Made by a program: the position numbers and the translations under genes
Shown here: in pieces, positions 28,930 through 40,784 of the stretch
Layout: the number at the start of each line of letters is the position of its first letter
Numbering within the stretch: position 1 is the stretch's first letter
The notes under the pieces: model-generated
What the model was told of the DNA's origin: nothing
Database searches by the model: none
What the model saw: the letters and a program-made list of their open reading frames with translations, nothing else
Assembly (NCBI RefSeq): GCF_963678635.1
Contig: NC_087062.1
Span: 24,446,177-24,510,176, forward strand
DNA length: 64,000 nt
Direction: 5' to 3'
Origin: Symsagittifera roscoffensis
Taxonomy: Eukaryota; Xenacoelomorpha; Acoela; Convolutidae

Positions 28930-31760
28930 TCGTCGAAATTTATTTTGTCATTTATTGTTCCGAGTACGCAAGCGGCGTTCGCAATCTGTTTGCCAGGGAG
29001 ATTCTCTGTTTTAAAAAGCTGCCTGCTCTGGATCTGTGATGGGGCCGGTCGCGCCCTGAATCTCAAAAGCTAGCGGTTGAAAAAGATATCCATCATCTAC
29101 AAGATCTTTATACTTGTCATTTTTTTTTGCTCTTCCACTTCAGCGGCAGCCGTACCAGGGTTACAATCAGACCCGGCATTAATCCTACAAGGAGCTAAGC
29201 AGTCTACTATCGTTACCTCCCACAAGAGCTGCCTACCGACAGCCCATGGAACGAGCGTCAAACCGTCTGGTTGCTTCTGGTCGAACCTGTAGAGGTGTCG
29301 TGGTTCTAAAACAGACGGAGTGTGAGTAGAAGATAAACTCTGCTTTATAAGGGCATTCAGGTTTGAATGCCTAGAGAATCTCCCTGCGCTTTTGAGGCAA
29401 GAAAGACCATGCCAACCATCCTGGGTAACGTCTTTTCCGCACACGCATTTATGCCGTTCGCATATTTTTGAGCCTAATCGAAGTACAATTGCAATTCTGA
29501 GTTGTTGGTTCGACAGTCAACCTTAAATTTTTGTACGGGATAAAGTTCAACCATTAGGCGCGAAATCTATCTTGGAACACGTTGAACCTTTTTACGTCCG
29601 TTGGTTCGAGTCGCAAAATCAAGTCTGCAATTTCGCTGTCAAAATCGGCTCGGTCAAACTTTTTTGGATTTCATTTTCCGGAGCCATTTCATTTTTTCCA
29701 AGTTCAAACCACTGTTTAAGCGCATCATCATAGGTTCCATCCACATGCTCCAAACCAAAGATTTTGCTCAAGGAATCTTTTGCTCCTACTGCTGAGGCTA
29801 AGAAAGCGGGTAAAACTAGTTGAGCGGAAGAAACGCCCAAGCCACGATTGGCTGCCCGGAAAACTTCTTGTAAAAACTGTTTATCATCCATTTTCACGTT
29901 AGTGACCGTGCATACCGAATTTCTTAGTAATTTGTCGTAGCGTTCCATAAAATCAATTTTCAAAAAACAAGGGCTCGTACGCAAAAAATATAGTAGTTTT
30001 GTAGCAATTTTTCAGGAGGTAAAAACCGTAATGGGCGTCTAGTTTGTCAATGACATCCGAGATTTTTTCAAGCTCCTTATTTTTTTCGTCGGGCAGTTTT
30101 TTTCGGGAAATTTCGCCGATTGGAGATCCTAAAATGAGGAGTTCTTCTTTTGTTTTTATGTTTGTTTTGGGGCATATTTTTCGAAATTGTCTTAAAATTG
30201 AATTATACTGTGTACTCGTAACCGGTCCCAAAAAACAAAGTTCGTACTTCTCAGTGTTCAGGCTCAGGCCGTAAGTTTGTTCCGATTTCAGAATGTTTTT
30301 AAGGTCCCGGAAAACTACCTTATAGTCGTCGGCTAAATTTCCATCATCTAAAAACCAGATGTTAAAATTCGACACCAACTGTTTGAATAGTGTGTGAATT
30401 GTTTCAGCAAAAACGGGTGGGGCTACAGGATCATCTTACTGAGTTCCGTCTTCTGACCTTATGACAGAGCTTCCGTAAAAAAGGTGACTCGGTTTACTAT
30501 ATGCGCAATGGGTGTAATTATACAATTCGGGGCGATTTGAATAAACATGATTCAGCATTGTTTCTCTATTAAGAGAGTTAAAAGCATTCTTAAAATCTAG
30601 TTTTAAAAGAACAGTGCATTTTGGATTGTTGTCGCGTTCAATTATGTTTCGAAACGAGTGTGCAGCTACTTCTGCTCCTCGTTTGTACAGCATCCTGCTT
30701 GTACCTTTCCGAAAAACTTTGTCGCTCGGAGAGGGCCTTGCTTCCAGCGCATTTAGACGCGATACGTCTCAGCGTGTTGCCTATGGCAATCGGTCTCAAC
30801 CCTTCGTCTATCTATATGAGGGCGATAAGCTTTGCGCCAAAAAAGAAAGGTCTTAGGGGTTCGGGTATTTTGCCATCTCCAATGAGGTTTATCAGCATAG
30901 TAAGCGATTTAAAAAAAAAAAAGTCCTTCACTGCCATTAGACTTACTAACAAGATCTTTAAGAATTTGAGGAACTGTTTTATCAGGACCTGCTGCTGATC
31001 CGTTCGTAAAGGCCATTATCTCTCTGTAAGGTCGAAATCGGTTACGAAAAAACTGACGAAATTTTTTGGTTTTGGAGCTGCAAATTTGGCTCGCTGAGGG
31101 TGCTTAGACAACAACTTTTGATAGTTATCAGTTGAAAAAGGAGCAATTTTGTCATCCGGAAAAGCAAGCCTTATTCCTCTCTTTACATTTCCTTCATCGA
31201 GCCTACTACTTATTAGCTTTATTCTCTGCTCGAGGCCACTCAGAGGCGGGCTTGAAACTTGAGGATGGGGTTTTGGAAGTGACACGCCGTTTGCTCGAGT
31301 TTTTTTATTTATCAAAGAGCTCATGCTCGTGGTCTGTTTGCGTTCAATTCTTTTAGGTTGCTCCAAAAACAAATAAGAACGACGTTAAAAAAATTAATTA
31401 GCCATTAGGTTACATCTTCTACATTGTAGACGATTTCATTTATTTTGTCCGACAGACTTTCCGCCGAGGGATTTCGCGAGTCTTTTGGTACTCTCTTGAG
31501 TACTCGGACATTTGAGATGGCTGTATTCACATAATTGTCTTGCGCTAAATCATTACCTATTGTTGCTTTATTAACAGATTTTACATCAACGCATAAAGGG
31601 CACTGACACCTTTGGGTTTTCTTAGAGTCGCTAAGAGACAAGTTTACACAACTGATATGATTCCAACTAGAACAACAATCAAATCTAATCCAATTTATCA
31701 GTCCTGAAGGTTTTGAGCAATCTTTGCTTGCACACTCTTTGTTGTTTTTCCTCATCTTGA
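28930..31760 (-). mobile_element. Minus-strand non-LTR retrotransposon with PHD finger, RT and REL endonuclease
   Basis: Minus-strand order: PHD-like finger (31405-31755), linker and N-terminal RT region (31016-31372), RT with motif A LKLDFKNAFNSL (30436-30693), a stop in motif B (EDGTQ, stop, DDP, near 30436), and FLDDG motif C with thumb (29953-30378). A conserved RGLGVSSAQLVLPAFLAS block follows (29619-29984). A C-terminal restriction-like endonuclease comes next (29097-29444): CGKD, a His/Cys knuckle, KQPDGLTLVPW and WEVTIVD. The end is near 28950 (NAACVLGT). Such elements use the REL nuclease to nick targets. Multiple frame breaks make it inactive. Confidence 0.85.
31405..31755 (-). pseudogene. 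PHD-type finger at the N-terminus of the minus-strand REL element
   Basis: This 116-residue frame has Cys/His positions ECASKDC, FDCC, WNHISC and CQCPLC, in the order of a PHD finger (C..C, C..C, H..C, C..C). It is followed by a short Lys/Ser-rich linker. It lies directly upstream of the RT frames in the same orientation, so it is the amino-terminal part of the same protein. PHD fingers bind chromatin; here it may guide integration. Confidence 0.6.
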
Positions 31761-31959
31761 TGCAGCATAAAGGTTAAAAAAAGGATTTTGACTGGATTTT
31801 AGGGGACTGAACTAACCCATGATAAGCGGTTAGTGGGAATTTTATAAATCAGCAAATAAAAAAAATTAAAGACAAATAAATTAATTTAAATTTTAAAATC
31901 GAATTATAAAAATCAAAAACAAGGAACAATCTCACCCGAGCTCAGTAGGTCCGAGCTAA

Positions 31960-32500
31960 GAACAATTCGCCAGTAGGACAGCATGTAGTAGAAAGCTGTG
32001 GACAATTTAAGAGGTTTCAATGACGATTTAATGACAAAAGCAGTGATGTTGAAAAATCAAAAACATTCGAGTCCCTCCAAAAAAGTAAACGCAACCATCA
32101 ACTAAGCACGCGCGATGAGTACAGGAGCCGAGAACTCACACTGAAATATTATTCTGATATTATGCATGTCAGCTTGATTCGAAATTTGATTAATTTCGAA
32201 TTTAAACATACAAAATGAGTAAAGTATATGAAATGGCCCTAGGAATAATTTCGAAAAAAAAGGTGAGAAAATCGGGAAATCAAATATGAGAGAGAACTGA
32301 ACATCTCCGATTTTTTTTTTTAATTATATAAAACTCTTAGATATTTATAAGCTTTAAAACTAATCATTGTGATTGTTAAAATCTTCTCAACTGCAATAAC
32401 TTGACTTTTACTTGTACATAACTGATGATGCTAGTCATAGCAAAAACGTTCGTATTTCAATTAAAAATTTTTTTTTATATTTAACTATTTTGAACTAAAT
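31960..32500 (+). mobile_element. Second Penelope element, 3' fragment only
   Basis: Coding similarity starts at SPVGQHVVE (about 31968) and ends at STRDEYRSRELTLK (about 32140), the terminal block of Penelope GIY-YIG proteins. The 3' tail holds a second hammerhead-like motif. It is separated from the first Penelope tail by the minus-strand REL element and differs from it, so it is an independent 5'-truncated insertion. Confidence 0.75.
32422..32452 (+). ncRNA. Hammerhead-like motif in the second Penelope tail
   Basis: CTGATGA is followed by a perfect 5-bp stem (TGCTA/TAGCA, loop GTCA) and AAAACG. The expected G of the GAAA core strand is A here. The arrangement matches the motif at 28846 in both sequence and position, which supports a shared origin, but catalytic activity is doubtful. 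Confidence 0.4.
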
Positions 32501-32964
32501 AAATTTGCTTTGTGATCAATACTGTTCAACACAGCATACAAAACTGTTCGGTGCATCAAAATTCTGAAAACATCCTGACCTGACCCGTTACCCCAGCCCT
32601 CACCGGAGATGCTCTTCCAGGACGGCCTGGAGGTCAGAAAGAAGATGCTCCTCCAGTGGTTTCCAGCAACCTCGAGGCGATGAAATTCAATGAATATGCT
32701 GCGATGTCTGTGATCGCCGGTTGCACATCATCTGCCTCGATCTGACTTCAGAGGCTGTGAACCATATAAAGACTTCAAATGCCCAGATTGCTTGGTTGGA
32801 CGAGTAACCAATAGTAAGCAGCCTTACCCAAGCTGTGGCAAGAATATCTCACTTCTTGCCAACAACCTCTTTGCGGACATGGACCTATTAAAACCAGATG
32901 TCCCTCTTCTGGCCACCCGGCAACTGCTTCTATTCCAAAACTTGTCAAGCCGCAAGGCACATGT

Positions 32965-34092
32965 ATGCTAGACCTCCCCAAAAACTCACGCTGCAAAGTC
33001 CTCAAGCACGTGCCCAAAGCAGCTAGGACATCTTTTGCTCAAGCCCTCACCACCCTTATCAAAGATGTCATTCGCAATCCAACGAATATCAATTCCTGGT
33101 TGCGTGAACTTCTCTTCGCTCATCACTGCTTGAAAGCGCCAGCTAGATCCAATTCTCGCAAAAAGCAGTCTCTAGCCAGCCTCGTCAACAAGCAAATGGC
33201 TGCTTTCTTGGAATTTGATATCAATGATCTCATGACACAAGTTATGTCGGAAGAACAGAAATTCAGTACCAGGAAGAACACTTCTACAACATCAAACATT
33301 GCGAAATTTATATCGGAAAAACTTGACATGGGAGATGTTAAGGGTGCTGTCAGTATCGCGAGCTCAGCTGACTTTTTTGCTACCCCTGATGAAACCAACC
33401 TCAAGCTTCTTCAGGACAAACATCCGGATTGTCCCGAACGCAGGCGACCTTTTCCGTCAATCGACAATGAAGCTGATACTCTCACTGTTACCAGTGACCT
33501 CGTGAAAGACATGATCAACTCTTCCCCGAACGGATCTGGAGCAGGAACTTCATCACTCCGCGCACAACTTTCAAAAGATGGCATCTCAGTCAATATTGGA
33601 GAAACGCGCAAGAAACTCCTTGATTCTATCACCGAACTATGCAACATCCTTTTCAGCAATGAAATTCCAGTAAGCGTCCAACCACTACTGTTTGGTACAA
33701 ATCTCATATCGCTGGAGAAAACATCTGGCGGCTTAAGGCCAATTGCCGTTGGCAAAATGTTCAGACGACTTGCCGGCAAGTTCGCTGCTGGTGTTTTCAC
33801 CATAAAACTTGCACCAATGATGGCACTCATGCAACTCGGAGCTGGTGTCCGTTTTGGAGCAGAAGCGGCTGCCCATGCAGCTCGATCCTTCATCAACAAC
33901 ATGCTCAACGACATGGTCTTCCTTAAAATCGGTTCTGCAAACGCATTCAATACCGTCAGAAGAGATTGCCTGGCGGAAGCATTTGAATTACATGCCCCAG
34001 AAGTCTATCCTTTCGTAGAATGCTGTTACGAACAATCTTCTTTTTTCTGCTACGGTGACTACGATATCCTTTCAACTGAAGGTTTTCAGTAA
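32965..34092 (+). pseudogene. REL-element RT frame with mutated motif A
   Basis: A 375-codon frame from ATG to a TAA inside RT. It contains a helical linker and the RT finger region (GGLRPIAVGKMFRRL), followed by motif A. In motif A the usual Asp is replaced: KIGSANAFN stands where the minus-strand relative has KLDFKNAFN. Loss of this Asp would abolish polymerase activity independently of the frame breaks downstream. Confidence 0.8.
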
Positions 34093-34974
34093 GCTGATCC
34101 GATTGCATCCATTGGATTCTGCATTGTTATTCATCATCTGCTCACTAACCTCGCTTCTCCACATCCAAATGTGGCTACCTTGATGACATATTGGCAGCTG
34201 ATAACTGGAAAATCTTCTTACAAGACTTGAAAGAACTCACTGAGGAGGCCAGAAAACTTGGACTGATCAAGACCACCAAATGTGAACTCACGGTGAAAGG
34301 AGAAAACACTGTCTCAATTCTTGAGAAATTTAACGCTATCTGTCCGGGCGTTGAGGTGATCCCGGTAGAAGACTTGACACTTCTAGCTTCTAGGTGCAGC
34401 ATTAGGCGAGATAAGCATTGATACGGTACTCGAGAAGAAAAATGAAGAGTTCAAACGCCTTTGCACCAACATCAAAGACATTCCCAAACATCAAGCGTTC
34501 TTCCTCATGAAAAAATGCTTCGCTATACCAAAACTTTTATACATATTCCGTACCTCTGCTGCCTTTACAACCTGAAAGACACTATGGAATCAATCATGAA
34601 CATATCTCTTGGGAGGGACACTTGGACTTAGCTGACACGCCCAGTCAAGCTTGGTGGCTTCGGTCTACAGTCTCCAATTGAACTAGCACCCTATGCCTTC
34701 ATTGCTTCGTTCGTTTCTTCCTCTTCACTTGCCACATCACTGTTCAATAATCAATCCCCCTCAAAATCCCTTCTCCGAGAGGCACTATCACTTTGGCAAT
34801 CAATGGCAGGTGAAACTTCAAGTATAACTGCTGCAATGACTAAACCACTTCAGAAACAATGGACTAGCCCAGTCTCGAAAAACAATCTCGGACTTCTTAC
34901 CGAGCAATCTGCAACTGATCTTCAAAAAGCTCGCCTACAAGGAATCAACTGCCGAGGAGCGGGAGATTGGCTCA

Positions 34975-35373
34975 ATGCCCATCCTTCCAGTATTCTTGGT
35001 CTCTGTCTCCAGGATGACCAGGTCCGCATCGCCTGTGGCATCAGATTGGGCGCCCCTGTTTCCACAAAACACAGATGTCTGTGTGGCACCACTCTCGACT
35101 CCGACGGCACGCATGTCTTGGTCTGCCCGCGAATCACCTCAAGGTTCACGCACGAGACACACCATATGCACTGAAGTTATCCGTGATGCCTTTATGACCG
35201 TTCAAATTCCCGTCTTAATTGAGCCTACTGGCCTTCTCTGTGATGACGGACGCCGACCGGACGGCACCACATTGACACCCTGGCAACGTGGCAAGACCAT
35301 TGCCTGTGAATTTACATGCGTCAACAGACTCGCGACATCCGATATCTCCTCAGGAAACAAGAAGGCCCAGTGA
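34975..35373 (+). pseudogene. REL endonuclease region of the plus-strand element
   Basis: Two overlapping frames (34803-35174 and 34975-35373) share the domain. The first gives the CLCGTTL and HVLVC knuckle. The second gives the PD-(D/E)XK-like core RRPDG, with W and CEFT about 12-18 residues later. The counterpart in the minus-strand element is KQPDG...WEVT. The C-terminal part (SHYFEPVAIETFG, then AVQRGNAICVLEP) is in a third frame at 35316-35630. Confidence 0.75.
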
Positions 35374-35640
35374 TCGCCAACATAGCAGAGGATGGAAAAT
35401 GCAAAAATTATCGCCAGCTGGAAACCTCTCACTATTTTGAACCTGTTGCAATCGAGACTTTTGGAGGCATAGGTGAAACCACCTATCTTTTTTTGAAATA
35501 TTTCTCCCGCCGCATTGATGCAAAAACTCAAGAAAAATGCAATTTTCTATTTTTAAGACAATGGCTGGGCATCGCTGTGCAGCGTGGCAACGCCATCTGT
35601 GTGCTTGAGCCGGCACTCAAACACAGCTAACTTTTTCTTT

Positions 35641-36944
35641 TTTTGTCTTGACCACATTGTTTAATTTTTTTTCTTAACTAATTTTTTTTTTAATTTTGCT
35701 TTGCGGAAAAGAAGGAAAAAATACATTCGAAAAAAATCCAAAACTAGAAACTTAATGCACGGAAGAGCATTGATTTCACTACAAAAAAGGCTTGAATTTA
35801 GCAGTCCTTGATCTTAAGAACGAAGAAAGCGTCAACGGAATTGAAGAAATAGAGAAAAAAAAATTTCCTGCCTTTATAACCCGCTGAAATCAAGCAGATA
35901 TTAATCGTCAGTCTTAAATATGTTTAAAAAAATAAACAAAAAAAAACAAGAAACAGGAACTTAATCGACAGCTTTCGATATAAGTTCTGTTTTCACAGAT
36001 TGGAAAGTAATGAACTCAGTTGATGACCAGGAAGCCACAATTCTCAACCAATCTAATCGGAAAAACTTCAAGCTGTTGATAGAGGCCGACAAAAAAAAAA
36101 GAAATTGGATGTTTAGTTCCATCGAAAGATCCAGCAAATAAAATAATTAGCTATGTAATCTCTTTGCTCAAAAAAAAATTAACCATAAATTGGCACTAAT
36201 TTTTGACCCCTACACAATACAAAACAACCATGAACTGCTCCTTCTTTTCCAAAACGCTGCAGCCAATTCCAAATTTAGCTTTTTTCACCTTTTTTGTTAC
36301 GTAACTTAGATAAATTATGCAAAAAATGATATGATTGGATCATTTTCTTAAAGGTAGAAACTTTTCTTTGTGAATTAAAGCATCGATCTCAAAAATACCA
36401 CTGGCTAACAACTCTCACCTCGCACACAGTGAAACAAATTAGTATAGTAAAGAAACAGATACCCTCAAAAAGAGAAAAAAAACTGCTCTAGTCTAATTAC
36501 AAATGTTCAGTAGATATTGAGTTGGAATACTTTGAAAAAAAAGATGTGTTCTAAAATAATTTTTAATTAAACAAGTATTCCGAAAGTATGAGAATTCAGC
36601 GATTCTTCCAGAAAAAATCAAATTTAGTGGATTTTTTTCCAAAATATTCTTCAAGCTAAAAAACTCAATAAAGTTTGAAAGTAAACCGGACGATGAGGGA
36701 TGTACAACTACCAGAAATGAAATAATAAAGAAAGATTTACAAAATTTTGAGTTTACGTGATTCAAAAAATCGTTTTTAATTTTTCAAAGATGCTTTCATA
36801 AAGTTTTTCACCCAACATCAGGGAAACTGGGACAAGTATGATCAATAATCAAAGAAAGAGACTCAAAGAAAAAGGCAAGATTGATTTTGCCAATTACTGA
36901 ATGTATAACCTTTGAAAGTGTCTGAGAAATCTAATTTTACAGAT
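35641..36944. other. AT-rich sequence without recognisable genes
   Basis: Poly-A and poly-T runs and short frames with no motifs. The 90-codon minus-strand frame at 36493-36765 is low in complexity and unsupported. Confidence 0.6.
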
Positions 36945-37236
36945 TGTAGGCCCTTAACCATTGGCTCAAGGGTCAGGGACACTATCTCTTGTGCTTCTGT
37001 GCCTCAATCAGTCGCAGCCAATTCGCGGTTTGCTTATGACATGGAACTTGAGATCGTCACAGTTTAACAAACCACTACCAAAATAATCCCCTCTCTAGAT
37101 AAATTAGTACGCCCAGTGGCTACGTCTCCGAGTACCTAAGACACGCGAACGACGTAAGAAACAGGGTTGGGCCCTCAAGTGAACACCATTAGTTTTTATT
37201 GGACTGACCACATTTGATCCATTTCAGATGGAACAA
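36945..37236 (-). repeat. Solo LTR-like segment, antisense copy
   Basis: Its reverse complement aligns with 18902-19200 for nearly 300 bp, with shared CCATCTGAAATGGATCAAA, an AATAAA-type signal and AAGAGATAGTGTCCCTGAC. There is no gag-pol beside it, so it is either a solo LTR or part of a truncated element. The sequence outside both ends differs from that flanking the sense copy. Confidence 0.6.
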
Positions 37237-37510
37237 ACTTGAAATCCCCTCAGCCGGACATAACTGTTTAAAATGCGGTCAAGTAATTAACTCATATCAA
37301 TGTCTGTATCACAAAAAAGATAACTCTACTGAAGTTAAATGTTATCGGGAAAATTGCAAAGAGCAGTTTGATTCTCGACTAATTTTCTGTCAACTTTCCT
37401 GCAATTGTAAATTCAGCTGCGCTGACTATATCAAAAAAATATGTGTTTTCAAATTGGATTCGAAAAAGCATTTGACGGAGTGTCATAAAACACTGCCGCC
37501 AAAAACTTGA
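37214..37510 (+). other. Cys-rich 98-codon open frame without ATG
   Basis: Opens at a TTG inside the solo LTR-like segment. It encodes 10 Cys and several His in zinc-finger-like spacing (CLKC, CYRENC, CNCKFSC, then H..C). No family is recognised. It is probably a relic of a retroelement zinc-finger protein, since LINE RT similarity begins about 200 bp downstream. Confidence 0.25.
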
Positions 37511-37559
37511 GTGTGACGGAGTGAAATCGAAAATTTGAAAAATTTATTTCAAACCAAAA

Positions 37560-38400
37560 CAAATTGAAATGCTTTCAAATGACCGACTGGCAAACATGAT
37601 GATACAGAAACTGCAAAACCTGGACACCGGATTCAAATTAAAGTAGCTATTTACCTGACCGTATACTTTTTGTTGTAATCTGTAATCAGAAAACCGCACT
37701 CTGCGTTGCTTGTTGGATCTTGTGGATTACCACAGGGCTCCCTACTGGTTCCACTCATCTTCATTTTATGATTACAACAACGAAGGGTTTATTATTTATT
37801 TTAACCTAGGTTGTGCTGACGACCAAAATCATTGGCACTATCAATGAAAAGTTTCAAGATCATCTAGCAGAAAAAAATGGAACCATCAAATATTATATAA
37901 CAGATAAAGGTTATCTGTTGAGTTCAAAAGTAATTTTAAAACTCATTTGTGATCACTAAATGCAGCCGGAAGAAAACTCATTTTTGGGCGGATTGTAAAT
38001 TACAAGCTCTCCTGGTCAGAAAATGCAAGAAATTGAGCAACAAAGTCACCAAAGTCTCTATTTTCAATGAAAAGAAATATTTCATCCATAAAGAACATCA
38101 AAGCGAAAACCAATGGCTATACTGAGTATGAGGTAACTATCATTGCATACGGATCTGAAGCCATTCAATGCAACAAATCAGAATTGAAAATCATCGAAAA
38201 AGTTCAATCGAGGGCTATGTTTGGGGCAGTACAGCAGTGCCGAAGTACAACAGTGCCGAAAATGAAAACTTTGTTCAATAGTGTCGAAATGAAAACTTTG
38301 TTCAACAGTGCCAAAAATTTCAATAAATTTCAACATATTAAGTGCGGCAATCAAAAATTAAACAGCGATCGTTTACAATCTTTGATTTGAGATTTTGAGC
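37560..38400 (+). pseudogene. Decayed LINE RT fragment
   Basis: GLPQGSLLVPLIF (RT motif B) appears near 37730 and a C-terminal KSELKIIEKVQ block near 38180, with stops between. The same KSEL block occurs in the minus-strand LINE near 20860, so the two are related. A terminal-inverted-repeat element interrupts it at 38235. Confidence 0.55.
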
Positions 38401-38591
38401 GAGAAAATTTGCAATTCAGACGTTTTGGCGCCAAAATAATTGTTTAATTTGCAGTTGCAGACATATTGACGCCAAAATTGGAGTGATTTTCTTTGATAAT
38501 TAGCGTCAGTAGTTTCTCGCTCTTTAGAAAATGCGTGTAAATTATTCTGAAATTTTCCCGCCTTTTTCGGCACTGTTGTACTTCGGCACTG
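38235..38591. mobile_element. 357-bp MITE-like element with perfect 28-bp terminal inverted repeats
   Basis: The left end (38235-38262) and right end (38564-38591) are exact reverse complements, and each contains CAGTGCCGAA twice in direct order. Two near-identical 22-bp repeats lie just inside the left end. No transposase is encoded. Flanks do not show a clear target duplication. A run of 16 C follows the right end at 38597-38612. Confidence 0.8.
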
Positions 38592-38612
38592 TTGAACCCC
38601 CCCCCCCCCCCC

Positions 38613-40584
38613 TAGGTTTTGGATCTTCGGTTCTGAAGGAACATAATTTATAAAATTGGGAAAATCTAGCCTAATATTTTTTCAACTTATATAGAAATTT
38701 AAGATATCTTGTGGAAAATAGGACTTTCAATCAAATGTCAAAAAGTGGGCCAAAAAATAATTAACCAGGTAGGGCAGTATTCAGTTCGGCGTAGAAAAAA
38801 TCAAGCTATGTAAAAACAAGCAGGTGAGGAAAAAGTCTGGAAGCGATCAGCAATTTTGTATAAAATATTCTCTCGAACTGATTGTAATGACGATAGAAAC
38901 CTCGTAGAGAACCTAGCTTGGATTTTTTGGAGTTCGGTGGAAAACCATGTACATAGAGCATCCTGTGCCTCAGCAAAAAAGGCAGTCCAACAGAAAACTC
39001 ATCTCACTCGATCAGTGAGGAGTCTTTTCTATTGCAAAGGCTACGGCTACTACTTTTATATTTTTTCTTCAACCTGGCAATTCAAACGCTTGTGCACTTT
39101 TTGCATATACTCAGGATCTTGATATAAAATAATCAGGGAATGATCAAAAATCATAAAATAAGGTTAAACATAAAAATAATGTCATTATTCGTTCACCAAC
39201 TGCTAGTGCAAAATGAGTTACATCGTTTCTTAAACAGTTTTCTTCGATTTCCGATACTTATAAATTTATTGTTTTTCTTATTAGTATTTCAATTAATTTT
39301 TAAAATTTTTTTGGCTTAGGGAACCTCCATAATATTTACTATCACTTATTTAGCTATGCTTAACCATAGACTTTTGAGTCAACTCCTTGCCTATGAATGT
39401 CTTGCGCGCGTTGAGTTTGAGACGTTGCCTCTCTACATGCGAAGATTTCAGCGTGTTTTCTTAAGTCTTGTCTGTTGAATCTGGAATTCCTCATTTTATG
39501 TCAGGCCTACAACAGTTGGTATCACTTTCCTGCAAACTGAGTTCTGGCAGGGTGTCCTCCCTATGGTGCTCCCCGATCCTCGTTGTTCGATTTTGGATTG
39601 TTGGGCCGTAGTAGGGGGAGTTTTTCCCGCTACACGTGAGCCAATTTAGAATTCAGTTCATATTGGAAAGAAGTACTGATAGCTGACAAGCATGATTTTA
39701 AATTCTTTACAGGGAGAAAATTTTACGCTCAGGTATTTGCCGCACTTTGGATGCGAGCCATTGCAATGGATTGACTCGTTTCTGTAACGTGAGAAAAGTA
39801 CGAGCGTCTCTCTGCGATGTTTTGGTGCAGAAGAATTCAATTTTCTCCTTTGATGATATTGATGAATGATCTAATCAATACCCCAATATTGATTTTGGAT
39901 TTTGATTTTGATTTTTCTGGACTTTGTTTTGTCATCTGTTGTTTTTGGTTAGCACCCAATAACTCCTTCAAATACTTTCATTTTGAGGTGCTCCTAAACA
40001 CTCGATGAAGTTTTCCCTTAATCACGTACCCTCTGTTTTGCAATTGGGAACAATCCATGAATTTCAGTTTTTTACCAGTGTCAGTGGATATCCGCTACCA
40101 ACCGTATGTGATTTTTTTTATGGAAAGCCAAAATTAAATCCAAGTTGACCATGTTGACTTATTCACTAGATTTCTCAAAAGTGATGTGCAAATATAGATG
40201 CAGTTTGTTTACTACCTCCAGGACAATTTTTGTGTGACCACGCACCGTTTTCACTATATTATCAACACTTATATTATCTACCAAAGAAAAGGTTAAGCCT
40301 TCATTTCAGATAGGTAACTTTTCACACAAGTCTTACAATTTCAAAATGTGTCGAAAATTTTGGCGCACTGGGCACCAATAAACTTCCATAGCCTACGTAA
40401 TTCCAAACCGAACAAGACTTGTATTGAATTCACTTATTTTCTTATGTCAGATCTTTCTTCTTTTGAGGACAGACAGCAGTTTTGGTGTCTTTTGAATTGC
40501 TCATTTGATGTATTGACCCTATAATATTAGTTAGTTTCTTACCCATTAATTGCTTAAAATGTCAGCAAAGTTTGCTCCTATAGC
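38613..40584. other. Mostly AT-rich, no convincing gene
   Basis: A stretch at about 39380-39650 is less AT-rich than its surroundings and has longer open segments on both strands, but no motif was recognised. It may be a worn transposon piece. Confidence 0.45.
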
Positions 40585-40784
40585 NNNNNNNNNNNNNNNN
40601 NNNNNNNNNNNNNNNNNNNNNNNNNNNNNNNNNNNNNNNNNNNNNNNNNNNNNNNNNNNNNNNNNNNNNNNNNNNNNNNNNNNNNNNNNNNNNNNNNNNN
40701 NNNNNNNNNNNNNNNNNNNNNNNNNNNNNNNNNNNNNNNNNNNNNNNNNNNNNNNNNNNNNNNNNNNNNNNNNNNNNNNNNNNN
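40585..40784. other. Assembly gap of exactly 200 N
   Basis: Two hundred unknown bases. The round number suggests a placeholder length. Any open frame drawn through it is meaningless. Confidence 1.

Larger units (their letters stand above)
32560..35640 (+). mobile_element. Plus-strand REL non-LTR retrotransposon, broken
   Basis: A GC-richer block in the same family as the minus-strand element. A split PHD finger (CDVC and LHIIC, then after a frame change KCPDC) lies at about 32700-32800. A 375-codon frame at 32965-34092 covers the linker and RT through motif A. A stop at 34090 interrupts motif B, and YLDD motif C is near 34175. The REL endonuclease follows at about 35050-35370 (C.CG, HVLVC, RRPDGTTLTPW, CEFT), and the C-terminal AVQRGNA block ends at about 35630. 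At least four frame breaks are present. Confidence 0.85.

Noticed and set aside
29601-29625. GGTTCGAGTC as a tRNA B box
   Set aside because: No A box at the proper distance, and it lies within the REL element coding region.
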